Origin: Herbidospora daliensis
GTDB lineage: Bacteria > Actinomycetota > Actinomycetes > Streptosporangiales > Streptosporangiaceae
Reading direction: 5' to 3'
NCBI RefSeq assembly: GCF_001570585.1
Contig: NZ_BBXF01000003.1
Coordinates: forward strand, 469,353 to 533,352
DNA length: 64,000 nucleotides
Part shown: one piece after another, positions 1-9,225 of the stretch
How positions within the stretch are numbered: the stretch's first letter is position 1
Layout of the letters: the number at the start of each line of letters is the position of its first letter
Notes under the pieces: generated by a model
What the model was told of the DNA's origin: nothing
What the model saw: the letters and a program-made list of their open reading frames with translations, nothing else
The model's database searches: none
Program-made: the position numbers and the translations under genes

Positions 1-746
1 GGGACGCCGTCTTCGCGGGCATTGGCCACCGCGACGGCCGCCAACTGGACGGTCAACGCGCGGGCCGGTCCGTCGAGTTCCCGCCACATGTCGTCGCCGG
101 AAATCGCGGTGCCGCCGGCCCGCAGGTAGGAACGTGTCAGGCGATCCCAGGCCGCCGGGTCCATGAGCCCGTTGGCCACCCACGCCGCCGGCCGGGCCAG
201 ATCCCACGCCGGGTCGCCCCAGCCGAGGTCGTCGGGGTCGATGAGCGTCCAGGCGCCGTCGTGGCGCAGCAGCTGGCCGAGGTGCCAGTCGCCGTGCGTC
301 AGCGCCCGCCGCCGCTGGTTGAGGTTCAGGGTGGTGTACGCCCTGCGGGGCAGGTCGTGCGGTTCGAGCCGTGCCACCGCGCGCGTCACCCGTTCGGGGC
401 CGCCCATCATCGGCACGCCGTCGGGGACGGGCTGGCGGTGCAGCTCGGCCAGCAGTTCGCCGGCCTCCTCCCACGGGGCGTCGTCGAGGTCGTCGGGCGT
501 GAGCGGGACGCCGGCGGGCCACACGGTGACGATGCGGCCGCCGACCCGGTCGACCGACAACACCGGGAGCATCAGCCCGGCGGGCAGCTCGACGGCCAGG
601 CGGGCCTTCAGCGCGGCCTCGTCGGTGTCGGCCTCGTGGGCCTTCACCACGACGTCGCCGACCCGGACCACCAGCACGCGGGTGTCCTTCAGCACGGCGG
701 GTTCGCCGCCGCCCGCGTGGCGGACGAGTTCGTCGAGGAGGGACAC
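1..746 (-). CDS. Aminoglycoside phosphotransferase-family kinase, partial
   Basis: The gene runs off the left edge, so the C-terminus is missing and about 248 codons are visible. The translation has the APH/choline-kinase fold signature: a Brenner-type loop HGDWHLGQLL near residues 151-160 and a metal-binding IDPDDLGWGDP stretch near 169-179. The usual Asn after HGDxxxx is Gln here, a variant also found in uncharacterised actinobacterial members. The substrate cannot be told and need not be an antibiotic. The start is the GTG at 746-744, because an in-frame TAG lies four codons upstream. Only 16 bases separate it from the divergent ATG at 763, leaving no room for a leader with its own Shine-Dalgarno. 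The fold call is firm; function is open. Confidence 0.8.
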   Translation of the reverse strand, partial: MSLLDELVRHAGGGEPAVLKDTRVLVVRVGDVVVKAHEADTDEAALKARLAVELPAGLMLPVLSVDRVGGRIVTVWPAGVPLTPDDLDDAPWEEAGELLAELHRQPVPDGVPMMGGPERVTRAVARLEPHDLPRRAYTTLNLNQRRRALTHGDWHLGQLLRHDGAWTLIDPDDLGWGDPAWDLARPAAWVANGLMDPAAWDRLTRSYLRAGGTAISGDDMWRELDGPARALTVQLAAVAVANAREDGV

Positions 747-762
747 CCGGACAATCTAAGAC

Positions 763-1650
763 ATGAGAATCGGCTTCGGTGTGCCCGTGTCGGGCACGTG
801 GGCGACCCCCCAGATCATGGCCCGGGTGGCGACGCGGGCGGAGGAGCTCGGCTACCACGAGATCTGGACGTTCCAGCGGCTGCTGCACCCCGCCGGCACC
901 GACATCGGCGCCGTCTACCGCAGCGTGCAGGACCCGATCGTGTCGCTCGCGTACGTCGCGGCGCTGACCTCGCGGATCAGGCTCGGCGTGGCCGTGCTCA
1001 ACCTGCCCTTCTTCTCGCCCGCGCTGCTGGGCAAGCAGCTGGCCACGCTCCAGTCGGTGAGCGCCGGGCGGCTCGACGCCGGGCTCGGGCTCGGCTGGAT
1101 GGAGGAGGAGTTCATCGCCTCGAAGGTGCCGCTGGAGCGCCGCGGCAAACGCGCCGACGAGTACCTCGAACTGCTGCGCCGGTTCTGGACCGACGAGGTG
1201 ATCGAGCACCACGGCGAGTTCTACGACGTCGTGCCCTCACGCCAGGAGCCCAAGCCCGAGACGCCGCCGCCGATCCTGCTCGGCGGCGGGGCGCCGGCCG
1301 CGCTGCGCCGGGCCGGGCGGCTGGCCGACGGGTGGATCAGCTCCAGCCGCATGATCGCCGACGACCTCCCGTCGATGATCGACCAGGTGAAGGAGGCCGC
1401 CGCCGAGGCGGGCCGCGAGGTGACCCGCTTCGTCTGCCGCGGCGTCACCCGTCCCGGCCGCGACGCGAGCCAGCCCTTGTCCGGCCCGTACGAGAAGATC
1501 CGGGAGGACGTCGAGGCGCTCGAGGCCAAGGGCGTCACCGAGGTCTTCCACGACCTCAACTTCAACCCCGCCTTCGGCGCCCCCGACGCCGACCCGGCCG
1601 CCTCCCTGGCCCTGGCCGAGGAGGCGATGGAGAACCTGGCCCCTAGATGA
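763..1650 (+). CDS. LLM-class (probably F420-dependent) oxidoreductase
   Basis: This 295-residue protein is a bacterial luciferase-like TIM barrel. It opens with the typical MRIGFGVP strand, followed by the GYHEIW segment and the [10 protein letters not shown] segment that shapes the cofactor pocket in F420- or FMN-dependent members. The length is normal for the family. Actinomycetes carry many such enzymes using coenzyme F420, so that cofactor is an inference. The substrate is unknown. The gene is divergent from the kinase gene on its left and its 3' end overlaps the next, opposite-strand LLM gene by 8 bases. No clear Shine-Dalgarno precedes the ATG. Confidence 0.85.
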   Translation: MRIGFGVPVSGTWATPQIMARVATRAEELGYHEIWTFQRLLHPAGTDIGAVYRSVQDPIVSLAYVAALTSRIRLGVAVLNLPFFSPALLGKQLATLQSVSAGRLDAGLGLGWMEEEFIASKVPLERRGKRADEYLELLRRFWTDEVIEHHGEFYDVVPSRQEPKPETPPPILLGGGAPAALRRAGRLADGWISSSRMIADDLPSMIDQVKEAAAEAGREVTRFVCRGVTRPGRDASQPLSGPYEKIREDVEALEAKGVTEVFHDLNFNPAFGAPDADPAASLALAEEAMENLAPR

Positions 1651-2662
1651 GGCCGTACGCCCGGGCGATCAGCTCGTAGGAGCGGATGCGCGTCTCGGTG
1701 CCGTGCGTCATCGTGGTGATCATGAGCTCGTCGGCGTCGGTGCGCTTGCGCAGCTCGTCGAGCTGGACGCGCACCTGCTCGGGGGTGCCCAGGGCGACGT
1801 TCGCGAGGCGGTCGCGCACGAACTCGGCCTCGATGGCGCTGAACTCGTACTCGTTGGCCTCCTCGGGGGTCGGGAACGCCCCCGGGTTGCCCGACCGCAG
1901 CCGCAGGAACGACAACGCGCCCGGCAGCGCCTGCCGGTACGCCTCCTCCTCGGTCTCGGCCGCCAGCGCGGAGACGCCGATCATCGCGTAGGGCTCGGCC
2001 AGCACCTCCGAGGGGCGGAAGGAGGTGCGGTAGAGCTCCAGCGCCGGTTCGGTGTTGGCCGCGCTGAAGTGGTGCGCGAACGCGAACGGCAGGCCGAGCA
2101 GCCCGGCGAGCCGGGCCGAGAAGCCGCTCGACCCGAGCAGCCAGATCGGCGGGCGCTGCGGCCCGCGCGGGATCGCCTGGATGCGCGGGAAGGTGCCGTC
2201 GAGGAAGGCGGTCAGCTCGTTCACGTGCTGCGGGAACTGGTCGGGGTCGACCTCGGCCCGGCGGCGCAGGGCGTGCGCGGTGGCCATGTCGGTGCCGGGC
2301 GCGCGGCCCAGCCCCAGGTCGATGCGGCCCGGGTGGAGCGCCTCCAGCGTGCCGAACTGCTCGGCCACCACCAGCGGGGCGTGGTTGGGCAGCATCACGC
2401 CGCCCGACCCGATCCTGATGCGCTCGGTGGCCGCCGCCAGATGCGCGATCAGCACGGCGGGCGACGAACTGGCCACCCCCGGCATGCCGTGGTGCTCGGC
2501 CACCCAGATGCGGTGGAAGCCCCACGCTTCGGCCTTCCTGGCCAGGTCGGTCGCGCCGCGCAGCGCCTCGGTGGGGGTGATCCCCACGCCTACGGTCGCC
2601 AGCTCCAGCACCGACAGGGGGACCTCGGCCGTCCCCCGGGCCACACCGTGGATATTGTCCAT
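1643..2662 (-). CDS. LLM-class flavin-dependent oxidoreductase (MsnO8-like)
   Basis: A 339-residue luciferase-like monooxygenase. After a short leader it shows [11 protein letters not shown], then [34 protein letters not shown] and [14 protein letters not shown], which are hallmarks of the MsnO8-type LLM subgroup that binds reduced flavin. The substrate is unknown. The listed start is the ATG at 2662. A GTG seven codons in (2644) would bring the N-terminus closer to the family, and the TATCTG and ACAATA sequences just upstream of it could then be promoter. The gene faces the HAD phosphatase gene across a perfect inverted repeat at 2671-2695. Confidence 0.85.
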   Translation of the reverse strand: MDNIHGVARGTAEVPLSVLELATVGVGITPTEALRGATDLARKAEAWGFHRIWVAEHHGMPGVASSSPAVLIAHLAAATERIRIGSGGVMLPNHAPLVVAEQFGTLEALHPGRIDLGLGRAPGTDMATAHALRRRAEVDPDQFPQHVNELTAFLDGTFPRIQAIPRGPQRPPIWLLGSSGFSARLAGLLGLPFAFAHHFSAANTEPALELYRTSFRPSEVLAEPYAMIGVSALAAETEEEAYRQALPGALSFLRLRSGNPGAFPTPEEANEYEFSAIEAEFVRDRLANVALGTPEQVRVQLDELRKRTDADELMITTMTHGTETRIRSYELIARAYGLI

Positions 2663-2670
2663 AACCTCAG

Positions 2671-2695
2671 ATAACCGGAGTCTTACTCCGGTTAT
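2671..2695. promoter_or_regulatory. Perfect 11-bp inverted repeat, probable operator
   Basis: The arm ATAACCGGAGT (2671-2681) is followed by CTT and then its exact reverse complement ACTCCGGTTAT (2685-2695). It lies between two divergent genes, 8 bases upstream of the LLM start at 2662 and 23 bases upstream of the HAD start at 2719. That placement and dyad suit a TetR- or MarR-type repressor controlling both genes. No regulator gene is adjacent, so the binding protein is unknown. There is no T-tract, which makes a terminator unlikely. Confidence 0.65.
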
Positions 2696-2718
2696 TTCCT
2701 TCTGCGATGCTTAGCCCC

Positions 2719-3498
2719 ATGAGTGAGCGCAAGCCGATCGAATGCTGGCTGTCCGACATGGACGGCGTCCTGGTCCACGAAGGTCAACCCGTGCCGGGAG
2801 CCGACGAGTTCATCAAGCGGCTGGAGGCGTCGGGGAAACGGTTCCTCGTGCTCACCAACAACTCGATCTACACCCCGCGCGACCTGTCGGTGCGGCTCCG
2901 GTCGGCGGGCCTGGAGGTGCCGCCCGAGGCGATCTGGACCTCCGCGATGGCCACCGCCGACTTCCTGTCGGCCCAGCGCCCCGAGGGCAGCGCCTACGTG
3001 ATCGGCGAGTCGGGCCTGACCACCGCCCTCCACGAGGCCGGATACGTGCTGACCGACCTGAACCCCGACTACGTCGTGCTGGGCGAGACCCGCACCTACA
3101 GCTTCTCTCACATAACCCGCGCGATCCGGCTGATCGAGAACGGCGCCCGCTTCATCGCCACCAACCCCGACGCCGTCGGCCCCTCCCACGAGGGCAACCT
3201 CCCGGCTTGCGGCGCGGTCGCCGCGATGATCACCAAGGCGACCGGCGTCGACCCGTACTTCGTCGGCAAGCCCAACCCGATGATGATGCGCAGCGCCCTC
3301 AACCGCATCGACGCCCACAGCGAGTCGACCGCGATGATCGGCGACCGCATGGACACCGACGTCGTCTGCGGCATGGAGGCCGGCCTGCACACCATCCTGG
3401 TGCTGACCGGCGTCTCCAAGGCCGACCAGATCGACCGCTGGCCCTACCGCCCCTCGCAGGTCGTGAACTCCGTGGCGGACCTCATCGACCTGGTCTGA
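2719..3498 (+). CDS. HAD-IIA (NagD-like) phosphatase
   Basis: A haloacid dehalogenase phosphatase of 259 residues with all four motifs. The nucleophile loop DMDG is at residues 13-16, TNNS is motif II, GKPN carries the motif III lysine, and GDRMDTD near residue 210 binds Mg2+. The large C2-type cap between motifs II and III puts it in subclass IIA with NagD and 4-nitrophenylphosphatase-like enzymes. The natural substrate is unknown (nucleotides or sugar phosphates in relatives). I chose ATG 2719 ([10 protein letters not shown]) over an in-frame ATG at 2707, since the family starts close to the first strand. The gene shares an operator-like palindrome with the divergent LLM gene. Confidence 0.88.
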   Translation: MSERKPIECWLSDMDGVLVHEGQPVPGADEFIKRLEASGKRFLVLTNNSIYTPRDLSVRLRSAGLEVPPEAIWTSAMATADFLSAQRPEGSAYVIGESGLTTALHEAGYVLTDLNPDYVVLGETRTYSFSHITRAIRLIENGARFIATNPDAVGPSHEGNLPACGAVAAMITKATGVDPYFVGKPNPMMMRSALNRIDAHSESTAMIGDRMDTDVVCGMEAGLHTILVLTGVSKADQIDRWPYRPSQVVNSVADLIDLV

Positions 3499-3514
3499 CT
3501 GTCAGAGTAGGGGG

Positions 3515-4132
3515 ATGCACACGATCTACCTGGAGCTCGGCAAGAAGCGGGTGTTCGCCAACTCGGTCGACTGGCCGGGCTGGAGCCGGTCGGCCAAGAC
3601 CGAGGACGACGCGATCGAGGCGCTGCTGTCCTACGAGGAGCGCTACCGCGTGGTGGCCGACCGGGCCGGGCTGGTGTTCGAGCCGGGGGAGATCCGCGTC
3701 GCCGAGAAGATCACCGGCGATTCGACCACCGACTTCGGGGCGCCCTCCGTGCCGGCCGTGCTCGACGCCGAGCCCTGGGGCGTGGCCGAGGCGGCCAAGA
3801 ACGCGGCGCTGATGACGGCCGCCTGGGAGGTCTTCGACGCCGTCGTCGGGATCACCCCCGAGGAACTGCGCAAGGGGCCCCGGGGCGGCGGGCGCGACCG
3901 CGACAAGATGGTGGCCCACGTCGTGAACGCCGAACGGGCCTACGCCGCCAAGCTCGACGTGCGGATCAGGCCGGGCGAGGTGGCCGGGATGCGGCCGAGG
4001 CTGCTGGAGGTGGTGTCGCGGCCGCTCGACGGCGACGACTACCGGTGGCCGGTGCGCTACGCCTCGCGGCGCATCATCTGGCACGTGCTCGACCACGTGT
4101 GGGAGATGGAGGACCGGACCGAGCGTCAGTAG
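3515..4132 (+). CDS. Hypothetical protein with HicB-like N-terminus and DinB/YfiT-like C-terminus
   Basis: This 205-residue protein is not recognised as a named family. The first 50 residues (IYLELGKKRVFANSVDWPGW, then a helix rich in E) resemble the HicB partial RNase-H fold. Residues after about 85 look like a helical DinB/YfiT bundle that ends with an IIWHVLDHVWEMEDR helix containing a histidine. DinB-like bundles are often thiol-dependent or metal-dependent enzymes, but no full metal triad can be assigned. A good AGGGGG Shine-Dalgarno precedes the ATG. The gene starts 16 bases after the HAD gene, so the two are probably co-transcribed. It overlaps arfB by 7 bases at the 3' end. Confidence 0.6.
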   Translation: MHTIYLELGKKRVFANSVDWPGWSRSAKTEDDAIEALLSYEERYRVVADRAGLVFEPGEIRVAEKITGDSTTDFGAPSVPAVLDAEPWGVAEAAKNAALMTAAWEVFDAVVGITPEELRKGPRGGGRDRDKMVAHVVNAERAYAAKLDVRIRPGEVAGMRPRLLEVVSRPLDGDDYRWPVRYASRRIIWHVLDHVWEMEDRTERQ

Positions 4133-4521
4133 ACGTCGCGGCGCAGCCTCTTCACGTCGGACCGGCGTTTCTTGTTCTCCAGGCGGCGCTCCACCTGGCC
4201 TTTCGAGGGCTTGGTCGGGCGCCGCTTCTTCGCGGGCGGCGCGATCGCGTCGCGCAGCGCCGCCTCCAGGCGGACGCGGGCCGCCTCGCGGTTGCGCAGC
4301 TGCGAGCGGAACTCCTGGGCGGCGATCGTCAGCACGCCGTCGACCAGCCGGTGGGCCAGCCTTTCCAGGGCCCGTTCCCGCTGGACGTCGGTCAGCGCGG
4401 TGGTGGTGCGAACGTCGAAGCTGAGCTCGACCCGGCTGTCGGTCGTGTTCACACCCTGGCCGCCGGGCCCGGAGGAACGCGAGAACCGCCAGCTGAGCTC
4501 GGCCTCCGGAATCTCGGTCAT
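4126..4521 (-). CDS. arfB: Alternative ribosome-rescue factor ArfB (YaeJ-type peptidyl-tRNA hydrolase)
   Basis: The 131-residue protein has the class I release-factor GGQ loop near residues 17-22 (SSGPGGQGVN), which hydrolyses peptidyl-tRNA in the ribosomal peptidyl transferase centre. It lacks codon-recognition domains. It ends in a long Lys/Arg-rich tail (KKRRP then RRLENKKRRSDVKRLRR), the part that enters the empty mRNA channel of stalled ribosomes in ArfB. Length and architecture match the family. It stands alone on the minus strand between two plus-strand genes. Confidence 0.93.
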   Translation of the reverse strand: MTEIPEAELSWRFSRSSGPGGQGVNTTDSRVELSFDVRTTTALTDVQRERALERLAHRLVDGVLTIAAQEFRSQLRNREAARVRLEAALRDAIAPPAKKRRPTKPSKGQVERRLENKKRRSDVKRLRRDVY

Positions 4522-4571
4522 GGCTCCAGGTTAGCCGTGCGATCAACGCATTTTTCCGGCACTGTTGGCCC

Positions 4572-5390
4572 GTGACGATCGTCGGAGTGCACGGCATCGG
4601 GAAGTACAAGTACTTCGAGCAGGGCGGCGGTTCCCCGGTCAAGGCGGCAGAGCTGATGCTCGCCAAATGGAACCGCTATCTCCACGACGGCGGGCTGACC
4701 GGCGGCTCGGTCGCCGAGGTCGCCTACTACGCCCACCATCTGCGCAAGGGCGTGCCGCAGCCGCCGAAGAAGATGGCGCCGCCCGAGAAGATGGTCTTCA
4801 CCGACTGGATGCGCCAGGTCGAAGACCATCGCATCGCCGCGGCGGCGGGCGAGACGCTGACCGCGCTGGCCCACCGGCTGGCGGGCTGGCTGCTCGACCG
4901 GCTCGGCGCGGGCGCGCTCAAGTTCGCCGAGGACTTCTGCCCCGAGGTGGCCACTTATCTGGCTGGCGGCGCCCCGCGCACCCTGTCGCGCGACGCGGTG
5001 GCCGAGGTGATCCGGCGGCGCAAGCCCCGGGTGGTGATCGCCCACTCGCTGGGGAGCGTGGTGACCTACGAGGCGTTCTGGGCGCATCCCGACCTGAGAG
5101 CCGACCTGCTGGTCACGCTCGGGTCGCCGCTGGGTATGCGGAACGTGGTGTTCGAGCGGCTCGCGCCGCTGCCGGTCGCCGGGATGGGGGCACGCCCGCC
5201 GGGGGTCGGGCGGTGGATCAACGTCGCTGACAAGGACGACATCGCCGCCATTCCCGCCGAGTTACGCCCGGTTTTCAAGGGCGTGGAACGTGACTTGCAG
5301 TGCAACATCGACTGGCTCGATTTTCATACCGTCCGCAATTACCTGGGTTGTGGTGTCTTGAACTCCCATTTGCGGGACTTTCTCCAGTAA
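4572..5390 (+). CDS. Alpha/beta-hydrolase-like protein beside HSP90/TPR genes
   Basis: A 272-residue protein starting at GTG. It opens with IVGVHGIG, the first strand and oxyanion region of an alpha/beta hydrolase, and has the nucleophile elbow AHSLGS near residues 158-163. A likely acid sits in the NVADKDD segment and a histidine in LDFHTV. No secretion signal is seen, so it should be cytoplasmic. It resembles lipase- or serine-hydrolase-like proteins of unknown substrate. The HSP90-family gene begins 21 bases downstream, which suggests a shared transcript. Confidence 0.65.
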   Translation: MTIVGVHGIGKYKYFEQGGGSPVKAAELMLAKWNRYLHDGGLTGGSVAEVAYYAHHLRKGVPQPPKKMAPPEKMVFTDWMRQVEDHRIAAAAGETLTALAHRLAGWLLDRLGAGALKFAEDFCPEVATYLAGGAPRTLSRDAVAEVIRRRKPRVVIAHSLGSVVTYEAFWAHPDLRADLLVTLGSPLGMRNVVFERLAPLPVAGMGARPPGVGRWINVADKDDIAAIPAELRPVFKGVERDLQCNIDWLDFHTVRNYLGCGVLNSHLRDFLQ

Positions 5391-5411
5391 AAAGCTCGAT
5401 AGGGTCGTCGC

Positions 5412-7193
5412 GTGCCGTACACCGAAGGGACCCGGGCCTTTCAGGTCGACCTGCGCGGAGTGGTCGATCTGCTCAGCCGGCATCTCTACTCCAGTCCGCG
5501 TGTCTACGTCCGTGAGCTGCTGCAGAACGCCTGCGACGCGATCGTCGCGCGGCGGGCGGGCGATCCGATGGCGCCCGGACGCATCCGGGTCGAGGTGGGG
5601 CCCGGCACGATCCGGGTCCACGACACCGGGATCGGGCTCACCGAAGACGAGGTGCACACGCTGCTGGCGACGATCGGGCGCTCGTCCAAACGCGACGAGC
5701 TCGGGTTCGCGCGGCACGAGTTCCTGGGGCAGTTCGGCATCGGGCTGCTGTCGGGGTTCCTGGTCGCCGACGAGATCCACGTCGAGTCGCGGTCGGCCGC
5801 CGGCGGGCCTGCGGTGGTGTGGACCGGGCGGTCCGACGGCAGTTACGACGTCGCGACCGAGGCCGGGCAGCCGGGGGAACCGGGCACCACGGTCACCTTA
5901 CGGCCGCGCCGCGACGCCGCCGTCTGGACTTCGCGCCGGACCGTAACGGAATTGGCCCAGCTCTTCGGCTCGCTGCTGCCCGTCGAGGTGACCGTCGACG
6001 GGGTCGCGGTCTCCGGCGCGGGCGCGCCCTGGCTGGTCCGGCACGCCAGTCCCGCGCTCCGGCGCGAGGCGCTGACGGCGTACGGGAGAGAGCTCTTCGG
6101 CTTCTCCGCCTTCGACGTGATCGACCTGTCGGTGCCCGAGGCGGGGCTGACCGGGGTGGCGTTCGTGGTGCCCCACCCGGCCAACCCGGGGGCCCGCGAC
6201 GCGCACCGCGTCTACCTCAAGGGCATGCTGCTGTCGGAGAAGCTGACCGGGCTGCTGCCCGAATGGGCGTTCTTCGTGCGGTGCGTCGTCGACGCCGCCG
6301 AACTGCGCCCGACCGCCTCCCGCGAGGCCCTCTACGACGACGACCTGCTCGAACACGCCCGCGACGCGCTCGGCACGCAGCTGCGCGAGTGGCTGGTGCA
6401 GCTGGCCGCGACCGACCCGGCCCGGCTGCGCGGCTTCCTGCGGCTGCACCACCTCGGCGTGAAGGCGCTGGCCCTGCACGACGACGACATGCTGCGCCTG
6501 GTCGACCGGTGGATCGAGTACGAGACCGCCGACGGGCCGATGACCCTCGCCCAGTTCCGGGTGCGGCACCCGGCCGGCCGCTACACCACCAGCGTCGACG
6601 AGTTCCGCCAGCTCGCCGGGGTCTGCGCGGCCCAGGGCGTGGGGCTGCTCAACGCCGGTTACGTGTACGACGGCGACATCCTCGCCCGCCTCACCCGTGT
6701 CGAGCCCGGCCACGGCCTGTCCCGCCTCGAACCGGCCGAGCTCACCACCCGGATGGCCCCCGTCGACCCGGCCGCCGAGCTCGCGGTCCGCGGCTTCCTC
6801 GCCACCGCCGCGACCGCGCTGGCCCCGCTGGGCTGCGAGGTGGTGCTGCGTGACTTCGACCCGGCCGCGCTGCCCGCCCTCTACCTGACCAGCCGGGCCG
6901 CCCGCCACGAGGCGCAGGCCCGCGAGGCCGGCGAGATGGCGGGGGAGATGTGGGCCGACGTGCTGGGCGCGCTCGACGCCGGCCGGGGCGAGCGGCCGCA
7001 ACTGGTGCTGAACCACCGCAACCCGCTGGTCCGCCGCGTCACCCGGCTGTCCGACCCGGGCCTGGCCGCCACCGCCGTCGAGGCGCTCTACGGCATGGCG
7101 CTGCTGCACGGCCACCACCCCATGCGGGCCGCCGACACCGCCACCCTCAACCGGTCGTTCCTCGGCCTGCTCGACTGGGCCGTCAATGGATGA
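5412..7193 (+). CDS. HSP90-family (HtpG-like) ATPase
   Basis: At 593 residues this is slightly shorter than HtpG. The N-terminal GHKL ATPase domain has the catalytic Glu35 with Asn39 and Asp42 in ELLQNACDAI, the DTGIG loop near 75-79, and the GQFGIGLLSGF lid hinge. The middle domain has the HSP90 signature LRPTASREAL. The last 150 residues do not look like the HtpG dimerisation domain, and there is no MEEVD tail. It starts at GTG 5412. It overlaps the downstream TPR gene by 8 bases, so the two proteins are probably made together and may work as a chaperone and co-chaperone pair. It is probably not the housekeeping HtpG. Confidence 0.85.
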   Translation: MPYTEGTRAFQVDLRGVVDLLSRHLYSSPRVYVRELLQNACDAIVARRAGDPMAPGRIRVEVGPGTIRVHDTGIGLTEDEVHTLLATIGRSSKRDELGFARHEFLGQFGIGLLSGFLVADEIHVESRSAAGGPAVVWTGRSDGSYDVATEAGQPGEPGTTVTLRPRRDAAVWTSRRTVTELAQLFGSLLPVEVTVDGVAVSGAGAPWLVRHASPALRREALTAYGRELFGFSAFDVIDLSVPEAGLTGVAFVVPHPANPGARDAHRVYLKGMLLSEKLTGLLPEWAFFVRCVVDAAELRPTASREALYDDDLLEHARDALGTQLREWLVQLAATDPARLRGFLRLHHLGVKALALHDDDMLRLVDRWIEYETADGPMTLAQFRVRHPAGRYTTSVDEFRQLAGVCAAQGVGLLNAGYVYDGDILARLTRVEPGHGLSRLEPAELTTRMAPVDPAAELAVRGFLATAATALAPLGCEVVLRDFDPAALPALYLTSRAARHEAQAREAGEMAGEMWADVLGALDAGRGERPQLVLNHRNPLVRRVTRLSDPGLAATAVEALYGMALLHGHHPMRAADTATLNRSFLGLLDWAVNG

Positions 7194-9213
7194 CGTCCAC
7201 GAGCTGATCGACCAGGCGCGGGCGCTGCCGTACGGCGAGGCGAAGACCGCCCTCCTGGAGACGGCCCTGCGGCACGCCGAGACGTCCGGCGACCACGCCC
7301 TGACCTGGGCGGTCCGGATGGAGCTCACCGAGGCCTACCAGTACGGCGCCGAGCACGCCAAGGCGTTCGCGGCCTTCGCCCGCTGCCTGGCCGACCACGA
7401 CGCCGAGCCGGGGGGCTTCGGCGAGTGGTCCGTCCACCAGCTGCTCTGGCACTTCAAGTGGATCGTCGGCGACCTGCGCCGCTTCCCCGAGGTGCCGCTG
7501 GCCCGCACCCACCAGATGCTCGACGACATGGAGCGCCGCTACCGCGAGAACGGCGACGGCCTGCACGCCGTGTGGGCCGCCCGCTGCGCGCACGCCGCCC
7601 ACCTGGGCGACTACCCGGCCGCCGACGAGCTCTACCACCGCTGGACGACCACCCCCCGCGACATGCTGAGCGACTGCGAGGGCTGCGACCCGACGTCCCG
7701 GGCCTTCTACCTGATCCTGCGCGGCCGCGACGAGGAGGCCGTCGAGCTGGCCGAGCCGGTGCTGCGCGGCGAGCTGACCTGCCACGTCCAGCCGCAGAGC
7801 ATCCTGACCACCCTGCTGCCCGCCTACGTGCGGACCGGCCGGTTCGCCGAGGCCGCGCACGCCCACCGGGTCGCCTACCGGGCGATGCGCGGCGACGCCA
7901 ACGAGGTCGAGGAGATCGCCTCCCACCTGTGGTTCTGCGCGGTCACCGGCAACCTGGCCCGCGGCCTGGAGATCCTCACCCGCGAACGCCCGCTGCTGGA
8001 GCGCGCCCCGAACCCCGGCGCGGCCATGTGGTTCGCGGCGGCCGGGGCGCTGCTGCTGCGGCTGCTCCGCGAGCAGGGCCACGCCCAGCCGGGCGACCCG
8101 GCCGAGGAGGCCGCGCTCACCGCGAAGGCCCGGGAGATCGCGGGCCGGTTCGACGCCCGCAACGGCACCTCCGAGCAGAGCCGCCGCGTCGAGGAGTGGC
8201 TGGCGGCCGAGCCGCTGGGCGAGCACGTGCCGCTCGACCCCCGGGCCCGGCACTCCCCGCCGCCGCTGCCGCCCGCCCCGCTGCCGCCCGCGCACACCCC
8301 GGGAGAGCTGCTCGACCTGGCCGAGGAGGCGTGGCAGCGCGGCCGCCCCGACGAGGCGAAGGCGGCCTGGGCGCGGTACGACACGTTCCCGCCCGACCCC
8401 GCCCTGGAGGCGCGCCGGGCCGACGGCCGGGGCCTGGTCGCCATGGTCGACGGCGACACCGAGACGGCGCTGGCCGAATGGCGGCGCGCCGCCGGCCTGC
8501 ACACCGACGACGACCGCCGCCAGGGCTCCCTCGGCCGCATCGGCCTGCTGCTGTGCCAGCTCGGGCGGGGCGAGGAGGGCCTGCCGCTGGCCGAACGGTC
8601 GGCCGAGGTCCTGAACACGCCCAACGCGCTCATCCGGCTCGCGCACGCCTACCTGACCCTCGGCCGCGAGGACGACGCCGAGCGGGTGCTGACCGCCGCC
8701 CCGCCCACCGGCGCCGGCCTGCTGATGCTCGCCAACGTGCGCGGCGACGCCGAAACCGCGCGACGCGCCCGCGACGCCCTGCGCGCCGAGGACGACCGCG
8801 AGGGCCTGGCCCGCGCCTGCGGCCTCTACGCCCACCTGATGCTCTCGGCCGGCGTCGACGAGGCCGGCGCCCGCGAGGTGCTGGCCGCCTACGACGAGGC
8901 CGTCGCCAACGCCCCCGTGGCCGACCGGGCGGGCGTCCACCACGACCGGGGCAGCCTGCACCTCCAGCTCGGGATGCTGCCCGAGGCGCTCGACGACCTG
9001 GTCGAGGCGGTCGCCCAGTACGTCGCCGAGGGCGACATGGAGCCGGTCAGGTACGCCCGGTTGTCGCTGGCCGAGGCGTACGCCCGGCTGGGGCGGCCGG
9101 CCGAGGCGGAGATCGCCGCCGAGGAGGCGCTCGAGGGGTTCCGGGCCGCAGGTGACGACGAGGTGTGCGCGCGCATCGAGGAATTCATCGCCGACCTGCA
9201 AGAAGACGACTGA
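7186..9213 (+). CDS. Tetratricopeptide-repeat protein paired with the HSP90-like ATPase
   Basis: A 675-residue soluble protein built almost entirely of helical TPR-like hairpins, for example the A/L/Y-spaced repeats around residues 195-225, 385-460, 575-610 and 615-650. It is Ala-, Glu- and Arg-rich with no signal peptide or catalytic motif. Near residues 355-375 a Pro-rich linker (SPPPLPPAPLPPAHTP) separates two helical halves. It overlaps the HSP90-like gene by 8 bases, implying translational coupling. In eukaryotes TPR proteins bind the HSP90 tail. Here that tail motif is missing, so any contact would be of a different kind. Confidence 0.75.
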   Translation: MDDVHELIDQARALPYGEAKTALLETALRHAETSGDHALTWAVRMELTEAYQYGAEHAKAFAAFARCLADHDAEPGGFGEWSVHQLLWHFKWIVGDLRRFPEVPLARTHQMLDDMERRYRENGDGLHAVWAARCAHAAHLGDYPAADELYHRWTTTPRDMLSDCEGCDPTSRAFYLILRGRDEEAVELAEPVLRGELTCHVQPQSILTTLLPAYVRTGRFAEAAHAHRVAYRAMRGDANEVEEIASHLWFCAVTGNLARGLEILTRERPLLERAPNPGAAMWFAAAGALLLRLLREQGHAQPGDPAEEAALTAKAREIAGRFDARNGTSEQSRRVEEWLAAEPLGEHVPLDPRARHSPPPLPPAPLPPAHTPGELLDLAEEAWQRGRPDEAKAAWARYDTFPPDPALEARRADGRGLVAMVDGDTETALAEWRRAAGLHTDDDRRQGSLGRIGLLLCQLGRGEEGLPLAERSAEVLNTPNALIRLAHAYLTLGREDDAERVLTAAPPTGAGLLMLANVRGDAETARRARDALRAEDDREGLARACGLYAHLMLSAGVDEAGAREVLAAYDEAVANAPVADRAGVHHDRGSLHLQLGMLPEALDDLVEAVAQYVAEGDMEPVRYARLSLAEAYARLGRPAEAEIAAEEALEGFRAAGDDEVCARIEEFIADLQEDD

Positions 9214-9225
9214 CGGCCGCCCGGC

